Shown: positions 1-8,560, counted from the stretch's first letter. The stretch is 64,000 bases of DNA from Henriciella sp. (GCA_012960415.1 DUBH01000083.1:109927-173926); one strand, 5' to 3'. Program-made: numbers and translations. The notes: a model not told the origin generated them from the sequence alone.

Positions 1-114
1 CAGCACGTGGGACGTAGGCGTAGAAGTAGCGCCCGATGGCCCCGGTGACCATCAGGACCACGAGCGCCCAAAACGCATGCCCACCCGGTGTGTCGCGGGG
101 AGCGAGTTCGCCGT
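1..114 (-). CDS. Membrane-protein fragment, runs off left edge
   Basis: Read on the minus strand, this stretch gives a hydrophobic segment ending in GAIGRYFYAYVPRA, with a preceding HAFWALVVLMV transmembrane stretch. Codon choice is normal for this genome (third positions mostly G or C) only in this frame and only up to about position 115. Upstream of that, the same frame becomes rich in TTG codons and looks non-coding, while the neighbouring lipoprotein frame takes over. I see no start codon with a ribosome site for this frame, so it looks like the interior of a gene joined to the lipoprotein by a frame change. The family is not recognised with confidence. The gene continues outside the window. 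Confidence 0.4.
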
Positions 115-560
115 GCACCAACGCCAACATCAAAGCCAAGACCGGTACGCTCCATCGGCGCGGAAATTGCGACTTCAGCGTCGAAATCGCTGACCTGGCG
201 AACGGGACGCGTAATGTTTTCAACGCTGCGGCGGCCCTGATAGCCGACAATGCCAGCCGAGTTCGAAATGCGGAGGCTGTTCACGCTAGGCGGACGGGAC
301 GCATCCACACCAAGCGGGCGGACTGTACGCACACCCAGTACCGGTGCGATGGCAATCTCAGATGTCGCTGACGTCTGCGCCTGGCTGAAAGAGAAGTTCG
401 AAGCGGCGCGGACGGTTGCGTCCTTCTGCGTGCTGGCGGTATCGACGAGACGGTAATCAATCTCAGCTGCCGCGCCGCGGACGGTCGCAGTAGAGGCTGC
501 TGGTGCCGGGGAACATCCCTGACATCCTGCGGCAATCACTGTGGCCAAAAGCATCATCAT
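115..560 (-). CDS. Putative lipoprotein, 3' end disrupted by a frame switch
   Basis: Starts at three consecutive ATG codons (first at 560) with GTGACGAG just upstream. The N-terminus MMMLLATVIAAGCQGC is a short lipoprotein signal with the lipidated Cys in the AAGC box. The mature part is Ser/Thr/Val rich (SNFSFSQAQTSATSEIAIAPVLG, then SLRISNSAGIVGYQG) and ends its credible stretch at about GFDVGVGAR. Beyond this the frame stays open to the window edge but turns Arg/His/Gly rich with unusual codons, while a different frame becomes protein-like. I do not recognise the family. The disruption could be a deletion fusion, an indel or a sequence error. Confidence 0.45.
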
Positions 561-865
561 CTCGTCACTCCAGCCGCCCCTTAAACCACAGGGTTACGAC
601 GTTTCGTCCCTCTTGTAACATACATGAACGCCCTGTCACAGGGTTGTTTCGTGTTGTTGCGCTTACGAATTCTTACAATTCCTCCATTGAGAGTAGGTTC
701 CTGCAAATATGAATTTTCTGAGACCAACCCACATGTTTGGTTAAGTAAATCGCTGTGAGAGGCGCCAGCGCTGCCGCTTCAAGCGAATATTTTCGACGCC
801 GTCAGCTGACAAATCTGACAATAGCCGCTTGAGCGCGCCGTCATCGATGTTACATCATAACCCTG
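561..865. other. Intergenic region between divergent genes
   Basis: About 300 bases without a credible gene. It is more AT-rich than its surroundings from 600 to 760 and should hold the promoter of the leftward lipoprotein gene and that of the rightward zinc locus. The only recognisable site is the Zur-like palindrome at its right end. I found no convincing hairpin terminator. Confidence 0.5.
849..861 (+). promoter_or_regulatory. Candidate Zur box
   Basis: GTTACATCATAAC is an inverted repeat, GTTA-N5-TAAC, matching the core of the Zur operator (GTTATNNNATAAC type). It ends four bases before the ATG of the small protein at 866 and lies upstream of a TonB receptor with His-rich loops. Zur bound with zinc would block this promoter; that is inference from site and context. 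Confidence 0.55.
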
Positions 866-1171
866 ATGACGCTTCCGCGCTTGAGTTGGGCCTCCAAGGC
901 AGTTTTCGTCGTCCTGTTCCTCTGGGTTCAGGGCGCGAGCCTCTATGACGCGGCTGCGCACGGCGATGCCCCGCACGAGCATTATGGCGTTTCCTGCGAC
1001 CTCGCACTTGCGGTTTCGCCGCAGGTCGCCCCACTGCCAGTCACGCCGGTGCTGCCAACCCCGCCTCGCGCTTTCGCGCTGACAGAGACACCAACCCTCG
1101 ACTTCAGGCCATGGTCGCGCCCGCCCGGACGCGCCCCGCCCCCGCGAGGGCCACCCGCCTTCAATCAATAG
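866..1171 (+). CDS. Small DUF2946-like protein upstream of zinc receptor
   Basis: A 101-residue protein with one N-terminal hydrophobic segment (about residues 8-26) followed by AAHGDAPHEHYGVSCDL and a long Pro-rich tail. The His-containing stretch after a single membrane or signal segment, and the place directly before a TonB receptor, resemble the short DUF2946-type proteins found beside metal-receptor genes. The four His and one Cys could bind a metal. Its function is unknown. The ATG at 866 lies only five bases after the Zur-like palindrome and has no good Shine-Dalgarno site, so the message may be leaderless or the true start may differ. It is followed 78 bases later by the receptor and probably shares its transcript. 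Confidence 0.55.
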   Translation: MTLPRLSWASKAVFVVLFLWVQGASLYDAAAHGDAPHEHYGVSCDLALAVSPQVAPLPVTPVLPTPPRAFALTETPTLDFRPWSRPPGRAPPPRGPPAFNQ

Positions 1172-1249
1172 AGACTGACGCCGCCCGAAGATCCGGACAC
1201 CACAACCGGACAAGGCGATCTTCCTGTTGATTGAGGGGAATTCCCACAC

Positions 1250-3475
1250 ATGACTTCCAGAATCCTGCGACGCACGCTCGCGGCAACCCTGCTCGTGGGC
1301 GCAAGCCCGCTTGCCATCGCCCAGAATGCAGACACCGCCCCGGCCACCGAGGCGCCAGAGCGTCTCTCCACTGTCATCGTCTCCGGTGTCGGCCCGCAAC
1401 GCGAAACCGATGAGATGATCGGAAACGCAAGCGCCGTCACACGCGGAGAGATTGTCGAACGCCTTCAGGCCACGCTCGGCAACACGCTCGATAGCGAGCC
1501 TGGCGTCTCGACAACCCATTTCGGCCAGGCCGCCAGCCGTCCCGTCCTTCGCGGACTTGGCGCTGAACGCGTGCTCGTCTTGACCAACGGCATTGGCGTG
1601 ATCGACGCGTCCGCCGCCTCCCCCGACCACCAGGTTGCGGGTGACGGCATCGATGCCGAGAAGATCGAAATCCTGCGCGGCCCGGCTGCTCTTGCCTATG
1701 GCGGGCAAGCGATTGGCGGTGTCGTCAACGTTATCGATGGCCTGATCGTCGAGGACCTGCCGGATGAGCCTGTTTCCGGCGAAGCCTACGGCGCGTTCAA
1801 CAGCGTCAATGAAGGACAGGAAGGCGCCATCAAGGGGCGCTTTACCACCGGGCCTTTCGTATTGGCCTTGTCGGCCTCGGCCCGCGACTTCGACAATTAC
1901 GACATTCCCGGCTTCGCTGAATCTTCTCGTCTTCGCGCACTCGAAGCGCTCGAAGGCGACGACCACGATCATGAGGAGGAGCACGCCGAGGATGAAGATC
2001 ATGACCATGAGGCGCATGATCACGAGGATGAGGAAGTTCGCGACACGCTCGAGAACTCCTTCGTAGAAACCGAATCCTTTGCAGGCGGCCTCTCCTGGGT
2101 CGGTGATAGTGCCTTTGCAGGTATCGCTATTCGTCGCCAGACATCCAACTACGGCCTACCCGGTCATAGCCACGCACATGAGCATGGGCATGAAGACGAA
2201 CATGGCCATGAAGAGGGCGAAGATCATGATGAGGATCACGATCACGAGGAAGGCGAAGAGGGCGAGGAAAACCCGTTCATTGACCTCGAGCAGACCCGAT
2301 ACGACTTCCGCGGTGGCGCGGACCTGAATATCGGTCCGTTCACCCGCATTGCCGGTAATATCTCCATCGCTGACTATGAGCACACTGAGTTCGAAGCGCC
2401 GGGAGAGCCGGGCACCAAATATGAAAGCGACGGCGCCGAAGGGCGCGTGGAGCTCGGCACCGGTTTCGGTGACTGGGAAGGCGCTATTGGCGTGCAAATC
2501 CTGGACAAGACGCTCGACGCATTTGGTGACGAGGCCTTCATCACCAAAACAGACACCGTGTCGACGGGCGTGTTCCTCTATCAGACAAGGGAATGGGCCA
2601 ACGGCTTCGGTGTCGAAGGCGGCCTGCGCTACGACTCCACCGAGCTCGACAATATCGTAGCTGGCTCACGCGAGTACGATCTCTTCTCTGGTTCGTTCGG
2701 CGTGCACCAGCACTGGGAGAATGGTTGGTTCGTCGGTGGCCAGATCAGCCTGACCGAACGCGCACCAAATGAAAGCGAGCTCTTTGCTGACGGCGCACAC
2801 CTTGCGACCGAGCAATATGAAGTCGGCGATAACACGCTGGACAAGGAACGCGGCCTGAACCTTGAGGGCACAATCCGCTGGCGCGGTGATACTGGCTTTG
2901 GCTTCGGGGCAAACCTGTTCCACACCGAGTTTGACGGCTTCATCTACCTGACGCCGGGCCAAACGATCGATGGCGGCGTCCTCGTCGATGAGATTGATGA
3001 GCTGCCTGTCTATCTCTTCGTCCAGGAAGATACGAGCTTCACGGGGGGCGAGGTCTATGTCGACTATACGCTCCCTGCCGGCCCGCTAGGTGCCGACTGG
3101 CGCGCAGAAGCCAATGTCGATTTCGTCAGCTCTGACATCGATAGCGGTGGCAACGTACCGCTTCTCCCGCCGACCACCTTCAACGCCTCGCTCGATGGCG
3201 ATTGGGGTCTCTGGAAAGCCGGGGCAAGCGTGACCGTCGCGGCCGATCAGGACGATACCGGCATTGGTGAGCTGCCAACCGATGGCTACACGACGCTGGA
3301 CCTTCGCGGCGCGCTCTCGCTCGCCGAACTTGGCTTTGGCAGCGAAGGCACAGAGCTCTTCCTCGATGTGCGCAATGTCACCGATGAGGAGGTTCGTTAC
3401 GCCTCCTCAGTGCTGAAGGATACTGTCCCAGCCCCAGGCCGAAATGTCCGCGGCGGTGTAAGGATCGTGTTCTAG
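1250..3475 (+). CDS. TonB-dependent receptor, ZnuD-like zinc uptake
   Basis: Encodes 741 residues: signal peptide (residues 1-24, cleaved near AIAQ), plug domain (about 40-170, with the plug motif EKIEILRGPAALAYG and GGVVNVI) and a 22-strand type barrel ending in the aromatic VRIVF. Two extracellular-loop insertions, near residues 236-266 and 303-340, are almost pure His, Asp and Glu. Such loops are the hallmark of ZnuD, which captures zinc at the outer membrane and imports it with TonB energy. GAGGGG sits at a normal distance before the ATG. A Zur-like box about 390 bases upstream, before the small protein, fits repression when zinc is plentiful. Copper or nickel transport is possible, but the loops and operator favour zinc. 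No ABC zinc importer is in the window. Confidence 0.85.
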   Translation: MTSRILRRTLAATLLVGASPLAIAQNADTAPATEAPERLSTVIVSGVGPQRETDEMIGNASAVTRGEIVERLQATLGNTLDSEPGVSTTHFGQAASRPVLRGLGAERVLVLTNGIGVIDASAASPDHQVAGDGIDAEKIEILRGPAALAYGGQAIGGVVNVIDGLIVEDLPDEPVSGEAYGAFNSVNEGQEGAIKGRFTTGPFVLALSASARDFDNYDIPGFAESSRLRALEALEGDDHDHEEEHAEDEDHDHEAHDHEDEEVRDTLENSFVETESFAGGLSWVGDSAFAGIAIRRQTSNYGLPGHSHAHEHGHEDEHGHEEGEDHDEDHDHEEGEEGEENPFIDLEQTRYDFRGGADLNIGPFTRIAGNISIADYEHTEFEAPGEPGTKYESDGAEGRVELGTGFGDWEGAIGVQILDKTLDAFGDEAFITKTDTVSTGVFLYQTREWANGFGVEGGLRYDSTELDNIVAGSREYDLFSGSFGVHQHWENGWFVGGQISLTERAPNESELFADGAHLATEQYEVGDNTLDKERGLNLEGTIRWRGDTGFGFGANLFHTEFDGFIYLTPGQTIDGGVLVDEIDELPVYLFVQEDTSFTGGEVYVDYTLPAGPLGADWRAEANVDFVSSDIDSGGNVPLLPPTTFNASLDGDWGLWKAGASVTVAADQDDTGIGELPTDGYTTLDLRGALSLAELGFGSEGTELFLDVRNVTDEEVRYASSVLKDTVPAPGRNVRGGVRIVF

Positions 3476-3561
3476 GGCAGTCCAGCTTTGATTTTCCGTT
3501 TTCTCCCGCACAGGCGGGAAATCGGAAGTAGCCAGGAATCGACATGGTCCAGTTGTGCGTC

Positions 3562-3669
3562 ACCCTCGGCGGGCGCCAGCCCGTCTGAGGGTCCATCGCT
3601 CGTCTTCTCCGCGATGAGCGGGGCTTGAGGGCAAGAGATGGGCTCCCAGACCGCTGACGCGGTCGGGAG
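3562..3669. repeat. Paired hairpins, likely extragenic palindromic repeat
   Basis: Two hairpins, with arms ACCCTC/GAGGGT (3562-3592) and CTCCCAGACCGC/GCGGTCGGGAG (3643-3669), bracket about 50 bases. The second stem continues inward through GACCGC/GCGGTC. No second copy is seen in this window, so repeat status is inference from the general look of such elements. Confidence 0.35.
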
Positions 3670-3815
3670 TGACGCCTAACCGCAAACGCCGCAAACACCT
3701 GCGCAGGCAGGCGGCCCATGGTGAACCCTTGCGGCCTGTTTTCTGTTGGAACTTTCGCACCCTGGATAACTGCCTTCGCAGGCATCACCGGACATCTTCG
3801 TTGTTCGCAAACAAA

Positions 3816-3845
3816 AACCCCGGCTCATCGCTGAGCCGGGGTTTT
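3816..3845 (-). terminator. Rho-independent terminator after ribonucleotide reductase
   Basis: A 10-bp GC-rich stem, CCCCGGCTCA/TGAGCCGGGG, with a TCGC loop. On the minus strand it is followed by TTTTTG, just after the stop codon of the reductase gene. It also has TTTT on the plus strand and may work both ways. Confidence 0.85.
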
Positions 3846-3878
3846 CCTCATCCCTTCAGATGAAAACGACGACTGCGC

Positions 3879-5753
3879 CTACTGGCAGGCGAGGCATTCG
3901 TCATAGTCGGTGTTCGGCACATCCATGCCAGTCACCTTCTCCTTGTCGGCAGCGCCAGCAAAGCTTGCGCGCTGGACCGATTTGGAGCGGCAGTAATAGA
4001 GCGACTTCAGGCCCTTCTCCCACGCCGTCCAGTGCAGCATGTGGAGGTCCCACTTGTTGATGTCAGCAGGCAGGAAGACGTTGAGCGACTGGCTCTGGCA
4101 GATATATGGCGTGCGATCTGCAGCGAGCTCGATGATCCAGCGCTGGTCAAGCTCGAAAGCCGTCTTGAAGACCGACTTCTCATGCTCATCGAGGCATTCG
4201 AGATGCTGGACGGAGCCCTCATTCTCGAGGATCGAGTTCCAGGTCTCTTCGGTGTTCGCGCCCTTTTCCTCAAGCACGCGCTCCAGCTGCTGGTTCTTCA
4301 CTGTGAAAGAGCCTGACAGCGTCTTGTGCGTGTAGACGTTGGCTGGGATCGGCTCGATGCCGGCGGAGGTGCCGCCGCAGATGATCGAGATCGACGCGGT
4401 TGGCGCAACGGCCATCTTGTGGCTGAAGCGGGCCATCATGCCTGCATCGCGGGCGTCTTCACACGGCCCACGCTCCTTGGCGAGCTTGACCGATGCCTGG
4501 TCGGCGCCAGCGCGGATGTGCTTGAACATCTTCTCGTTCCAGACTTTCGACATCGCGCTTTCAATCGGCACGTTCATCGTCTGCAGGAAGGAATGGAAGC
4601 CCATTAGGCCGAGGCCGACCGAACGCTCTCGCTTGGCGGAATAGACCGCGCGGGCCATCTCGTTCGGCGCGCGCTGGATGAAGTCTTCCAGCACGTTGTC
4701 GAGGAAGCGAAAGATATCTTCCAGGAAGTTTTCGTCCTTGGACCATTCGAGGAACTTCTCGGCATTGACGGAAGACAGGCAGCAGACAGCCGTGCGGTCT
4801 TCGCCATTCTGGTCAACGCCGGTCGGAAGGGTGATTTCCGAGCAGAGGTTGGACTGGTGGACTTTGAGGCCAAGCTTGCGCTGGTGCGCTGGCATGGCGT
4901 TGTTCACCGTGTCGGTGAAGAGCAGGTATGGCTCACCGGTCTGGATGCGCAGCTCAAGGATCTTCTGCCAGATCTTGCGTGCATTGACGGTGCGCAGGAC
5001 TTCGCCGGACTTTGGCGAACGCAGGCCGAACTCTTCATCCTTGCGGACCGCTTCCATGAACTCATCGGTGATGTTGATGCCATGGTGCAGGTTGAGGGAC
5101 TTGCGGTTGAAGTCGCCCGACGCTTTGCGGATTTCGAGGAATTCCTCGATCTCCGGGTGGTGGATGTCGAGATAGCAGGCAGCCGAGCCACGACGCAGCG
5201 AGCCTTGGCTGATCGCGAGGGTCAGCGAGTCCATCACGCGGATGAAAGGAATGATGCCGGAGGTCTGACCGTTCTGGCCGACTTTCTCACCGATGGAGCG
5301 GACATTGCCCCAATAGGTGCCGATGCCGCCGCCATTCGAGGCGAGCCAGACATTCTCCGTCCAGGTCTCGACGATATCGTCGAGAGAGTCCCCGACCTGG
5401 TTGAGGAAACAGGAAATCGGAAGGCCCCGGTCAGCGCCGCCATTCGAGAGGACAGGCGTCGCTGGCATGAACCAGAGGCGGGAAATGTAATCATAGATAC
5501 GCTGGGCATGGTCCTGATCGTCGGCGAACGCCTTCGCGACGCGGGCAAACATGTCCTGATAGCTTTCGCCGGCGAGGAGGTAGCGGTCTTCGAGCGTCTT
5601 CTTGCCGAACTCGGTCAGCAGCGCATCGCGCGACTCGTCGATCTTGATCTCAATATCGCTGACGACCTTGAGGTCCGGACGCGGCGTCTGCCCTTTCGGC
5701 TTGCCCCGGCGGAGCGCGGCGGATGTTTTGGTCGCAACAGTGCTCGCAGACAT
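3879..5753 (-). CDS. nrdA: Class I ribonucleoside-diphosphate reductase alpha subunit
   Basis: Makes deoxynucleotides by reducing ribonucleoside diphosphates. The 624-residue protein has the expected active site: first redox Cys in PISCFLNQ (C115), the NLCSEI motif with radical-bearing C304, N302 and E306, the second redox Cys in AVCCLSS (about C324), the tyrosine pair of the radical relay in SLYYCRSKS, and a C-terminal CLACQ shuttle pair. It is shorter than E. coli NrdA because the N-terminal ATP-cone is missing: the catalytic domain motif FMPATPVLSNGG is already at residue 95. The overall activity switch by dATP must therefore be absent or placed elsewhere. The radical-generating nrdB is not adjacent and is not seen in the window. 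An NrdR-type box lies about 80 bases upstream. Confidence 0.93.
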   Translation of the reverse strand: MSASTVATKTSAALRRGKPKGQTPRPDLKVVSDIEIKIDESRDALLTEFGKKTLEDRYLLAGESYQDMFARVAKAFADDQDHAQRIYDYISRLWFMPATPVLSNGGADRGLPISCFLNQVGDSLDDIVETWTENVWLASNGGGIGTYWGNVRSIGEKVGQNGQTSGIIPFIRVMDSLTLAISQGSLRRGSAACYLDIHHPEIEEFLEIRKASGDFNRKSLNLHHGINITDEFMEAVRKDEEFGLRSPKSGEVLRTVNARKIWQKILELRIQTGEPYLLFTDTVNNAMPAHQRKLGLKVHQSNLCSEITLPTGVDQNGEDRTAVCCLSSVNAEKFLEWSKDENFLEDIFRFLDNVLEDFIQRAPNEMARAVYSAKRERSVGLGLMGFHSFLQTMNVPIESAMSKVWNEKMFKHIRAGADQASVKLAKERGPCEDARDAGMMARFSHKMAVAPTASISIICGGTSAGIEPIPANVYTHKTLSGSFTVKNQQLERVLEEKGANTEETWNSILENEGSVQHLECLDEHEKSVFKTAFELDQRWIIELAADRTPYICQSQSLNVFLPADINKWDLHMLHWTAWEKGLKSLYYCRSKSVQRASFAGAADKEKVTGMDVPNTDYDECLACQ

Positions 5754-6097
5754 GGTGTCTTTCCTCTCAATCGGCCCGTCAAATATAGGGATTTGGCCCC
5801 TGAAGCGCCATATGCGGTGCCTCTACCCCGTCCCAATACTAGATATAGTGTTCCGAAGGTTAAGGCTTGGTCAATGGCCCCTCTGCCGAATTTGCGACGG
5901 TTGCCGTGGAAATCTCACCATCTTCGGTGAGTTTCCTCCCCGCAAGCCCCGCCACTAAAAGCGATGAACCGATTGCAGAAAAATTTGTTTCGGATGCGGA
6001 AAGTTTTGGGGCACTGGCGCGCAAACGGGCACGCCCTGAATCAGTTTCTCGCAAGACGATAAGGAAGTCCCTGTTACTGCGGGGATCCGGTCTCGAA
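5754..6097. other. Intergenic region upstream of nrdA
   Basis: About 340 bases with no credible gene. The right part (5860-6097) belongs downstream of the leftward hydrolase and upstream of nrdA; a short hairpin CTCACC...GGTGAG lies near 5915. The left part contains the NrdR-like box and must include the nrdA promoter. I see no other clear site. Confidence 0.5.
5835..5852 (-). promoter_or_regulatory. NrdR box
   Basis: AATACTAGATATAGTGTT, read on the other strand as AACACTATATCTAGTATT, is a near-palindrome matching the NrdR operator (ACACWATATATWGTGT type). It lies 82 bases before the nrdA start. NrdR is the zinc/ATP-cone repressor of reductase genes. Usually two boxes about 31 bp apart occur; only a weak AT-rich candidate (near 5785) is visible besides this one. 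Confidence 0.7.
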
Positions 6098-7321
6098 TCA
6101 CCCCTCAGCCTCGGCCGAAGAAGCCTCCCGGTCGGACACATCCGGAAAGAGCCGGGCGACGGACTGATTCCACTCATAGAGCCTTGGCCAGTTGTCCCCG
6201 CCATTCGGCATCAGGCCAAGCCGCACGACGACCAGGTCCTTTGAGGGGACGACCCAGATGGTCTGGCCTTCATGCCCCTGCGCCGAGAAGGCATCGAAGG
6301 GCGGTGTCGTTGCCGCCTGATCTGCCGGTTCTGGCGCAGGGTCAGCGCCGAGCCACCAGCCTGCGCCATAGACATTAGCCTTGGTGGCCACGGGGTCCCG
6401 GCGGGAAAAGTCGACCCAGCCCTCAGGCAGAAGCCGCTCATCGTCCCAGACACCATCGCGCAGATAGAGATAGCCGAACTTTGCAAAGTCGCGTGCCGAC
6501 GCCCAGACGAGCGAGCCGCCGAGGAATGTTCCGGCGGAGTCAAATTCCGGCTGCGCGTCCATGCCGATGCGATCGAAAAGAAGCCCATCTATCACACCGG
6601 CAAACCAGGTTTGATCGGCGAGCGTCTCAGCACACAGATCGATCTCGGGGCGATCGCAGCTCGAGGCGTCCGCTGCGACTTCCTGCAAAGCCCACGAAAT
6701 CAGATGAAACCCCGCGGTCGAGTAATTCCACACCGCGCCCGGGTCGTGCGCCAGCTCGAACTCATCTACTATATGTTGTGCCACGTCGAACCGGCCGGGG
6801 CCGTACATCATCTGGACGACATCATTGTCGGTAAGCCCCGTTGAGCCGATCTCGAGATAATCGAGCCCATCCGTCATCGTCAGCCACTGACGCCAGGTGA
6901 TCTCACTGCGTGGATCGCCGTCTGAAAACGGGGTCGGCATCGCATAATCGATATCCTCGATCAGGCCGAGCTCGACCGCACGCCCGACCAGCGCCGACGT
7001 GATAGATTTCGCCATCGACCATGACACCTGCTTCGTGCCCGGCCCGAAGCCGTCAGCATAAGTTTCGAAGATCAGGCGTCCCTCATGGATGATGACGATC
7101 GCCCGCGTCTGGCCCATCGGCTCGGTCACGCCTGTCGCCATCGCGTCACGTACGAGAAGCGAAAGCTTCTCTTCGATCGCGGCAGGCACCTCACCTTCAG
7201 GCCAGCTCTGAGTGGCCCACGCGACCCCATACGGCTGCGGCGCCAGCGGCACGAGGCCTTGCGCACTGGCTTGCAAGCCGGCAGCACAGGCGGCCGAAAT
7301 GAGTAGAGACTTGAAGAACAT
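6098..7321 (-). CDS. Exported serine hydrolase, beta-lactamase / 6-aminohexanoate-dimer hydrolase family
   Basis: A 407-residue protein with a signal peptide (residues 1-20, ASAQG) and the class C penicillin-binding-protein fold. The catalytic SxxK is SMAK (S102, K105), the second motif Tyr is in WNYSTAG (Y200), and the third motif is GHEGQ near the C-terminus, in place of KTG. This combination is typical of the esterase/amide hydrolase branch (EstB, NylB-like) rather than true beta-lactamases. It should act in the periplasm on an amide or ester; the substrate cannot be inferred. It diverges from a small anchored protein whose start is 45 bases away, and the two probably share a control region. 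Confidence 0.8.
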   Translation of the reverse strand: MFFKSLLISAACAAGLQASAQGLVPLAPQPYGVAWATQSWPEGEVPAAIEEKLSLLVRDAMATGVTEPMGQTRAIVIIHEGRLIFETYADGFGPGTKQVSWSMAKSITSALVGRAVELGLIEDIDYAMPTPFSDGDPRSEITWRQWLTMTDGLDYLEIGSTGLTDNDVVQMMYGPGRFDVAQHIVDEFELAHDPGAVWNYSTAGFHLISWALQEVAADASSCDRPEIDLCAETLADQTWFAGVIDGLLFDRIGMDAQPEFDSAGTFLGGSLVWASARDFAKFGYLYLRDGVWDDERLLPEGWVDFSRRDPVATKANVYGAGWWLGADPAPEPADQAATTPPFDAFSAQGHEGQTIWVVPSKDLVVVRLGLMPNGGDNWPRLYEWNQSVARLFPDVSDREASSAEAEG

Positions 7322-7366
7322 CGACGCGCTCCGTAACGATTGTCACAGCACATCTAGAGGCAGAGC

Positions 7367-7687
7367 ATGAAACTCGTCAAAGCCGCAGTCGTCATCGTGA
7401 TCATGCTGGGCGTCGCAGCCCTTCTTGCCTGGCAATTCATGATCAAGGACCAGATCGATCTGGCGCGTGTCGCGACGCCCTATGGCGCCAAGATGGTGTG
7501 CTCCTGCCGCTTCATCGCTGAACGCCCGATGGAAAGCTGCCTTGCTGACTTCACTGAAGACGTAAGCGCGGTGAGCTTTGCGGAGGAGGAAAACGCCATC
7601 CGGGCAACCGTTCTGGGCGGCGTGGTGAGCGCAAGGGCTGTCTATCAAGAAGGCCTTGGGTGTACGCTGGTTGACGCGGACAGCTAG
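7367..7687 (+). CDS. Small membrane-anchored cysteine-containing protein
   Basis: A 106-residue protein with one N-terminal transmembrane helix (residues 5-27) and an extracytoplasmic domain containing four Cys (MVCSCRF, ESC, LGC), which could form disulfides. AGAGGCAGAGC precedes the ATG. It is divergent from the serine hydrolase at 6098-7321, and I recall the same pairing in related genomes, but I do not know its role. It ends seven bases from the stop of the convergent lipoprotein gene. Confidence 0.65.
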   Translation: MKLVKAAVVIVIMLGVAALLAWQFMIKDQIDLARVATPYGAKMVCSCRFIAERPMESCLADFTEDVSAVSFAEEENAIRATVLGGVVSARAVYQEGLGCTLVDADS

Positions 7688-7693
7688 CACCCC

Positions 7694-8560
7694 TCAGGGC
7701 GCAGCCGAGGTGTCTACCATCTCTGCGTCCGCGTCGAACAGGTCGCCATAGCGCGGCGCTAATTCGTCGATGAAAACCGACGCCGGTACTCCGACCTCAT
7801 AGGGCCCTTCAGCATAGGCCCCGACCGTGTAGGGCTCAAAGTGATAGATAAGCCCTGCGGGTGCTTCGCTATCGATGCCGCGCGCAATCGTGAAATTCTC
7901 AAATATCACGTCATTGTTCTCGAACGCCGCCCGAAGCCAGTTATCCATGAGCTGTTCGTCACTCAGGCTGTCATCATTCATACGCTCACGCTTGGCCGCG
8001 ATCAGTGCCGTCTGGAGCGCATCTGCCATGATGGCTCGCGCCGCCTCATCATCCTGAAAAAGATCGCCGAAGCCGATTGCCTCGCCCAGCCCTTCGTCCC
8101 AGTTCAGCATGCCATAGTCGAAGTTGGGATGGGCGCCGCCAGCATACGCCGCATAGGACCCCAGAAAGGAGCGCAGCGTCCCTTCGCGAGGGCCGACTTC
8201 TTCCCAGCTGACAGTCAGTGAGTGCGGCCGGAAGGCGTACCCTTTATTCTCTGCATCGACGCGGTCATTCTGCGCGGCGGCGAGAAATGCGTCCTTTCCC
8301 TCTTCGGCACGTGCGCGAATGAGCGCTGCCAGCTCCGGATCGATGTCATCTATGCGTGCTGGAAGCCGGATATCGATGGAAGCGGCCTCAGTCCCACTGA
8401 CGATAGCGATGCCACCATTGGGGTCTGCAAACCCGTTACTAGAGGGCTGCTCGGGCCGTGGCAGCTGCGAAACGCGAACGCTTTCGCTCTCTTCCGCCTG
8501 CTCCGCCCCGCACGTCGCCAGAAAGATTGCGCCCATCAGGACAATGCTGGCTTGCTTCAT
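7694..8560 (-). CDS. DUF3298/RsiV-like lipoprotein
   Basis: A 288-residue lipoprotein. I chose the ATG at 8560 rather than 8578 because GGGGGGA lies about eight bases upstream and it opens directly into the signal MKQASIVLMGAIFLATC with the lipidated Cys. The mature protein begins with an acidic low-complexity linker, then a domain ending in YHFEPYTVGAYAEGPYEVGVP. That is the signature of DUF3298, the C-terminal domain shared by RsiV and PdaC-type exported proteins, often with a DUF4163 domain before it. Lysozyme or glycan binding is known for RsiV; no activity can be claimed here. It is convergent with the small protein on its left and next to putA on its right. Confidence 0.7.
   Translation of the reverse strand: MKQASIVLMGAIFLATCGAEQAEESESVRVSQLPRPEQPSSNGFADPNGGIAIVSGTEAASIDIRLPARIDDIDPELAALIRARAEEGKDAFLAAAQNDRVDAENKGYAFRPHSLTVSWEEVGPREGTLRSFLGSYAAYAGGAHPNFDYGMLNWDEGLGEAIGFGDLFQDDEAARAIMADALQTALIAAKRERMNDDSLSDEQLMDNWLRAAFENNDVIFENFTIARGIDSEAPAGLIYHFEPYTVGAYAEGPYEVGVPASVFIDELAPRYGDLFDADAEMVDTSAAP

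Larger units (their letters stand above)
3476..3878. other. Intergenic region with extragenic palindromes
   Basis: Some 400 bases with no credible gene; short open frames here have no ribosome sites and poor composition. It contains imperfect hairpins: TCCCGC...GCGGGA near 3505, ACCCTC...GAGGGT (3562-3592) and CTCCC...GGGAG (3643-3669). These look like the hairpin-rich extragenic repeats common in alphaproteobacteria, followed by the strong terminator of the reductase gene. Confidence 0.5.

Noticed and set aside
779..2023. A 414-residue open frame on the minus strand
   Set aside because: Antisense to the zinc receptor and its leader. No conserved motif, no ribosome site, and mixed composition.
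3378..3788. A 136-residue minus-strand frame between the receptor and nrdA
   Set aside because: Arg/Pro rich, crosses the hairpin repeats and overlaps the receptor end. It has no ribosome site.
5781..5797. A second NrdR box
   Set aside because: The AT-rich string near 5785 has too few matches to the palindrome, and its distance from the good box (about 58 bp) does not fit the usual 31 bp.
4857..5930. A 357-residue plus-strand frame
   Set aside because: Antisense to nrdA and its promoter; no recognisable domain.
5860..6204. Minus- and plus-strand frames between the hydrolase and nrdA
   Set aside because: They overlap the hydrolase end in wrong frames and cross the nrdA promoter; composition is not protein-like.
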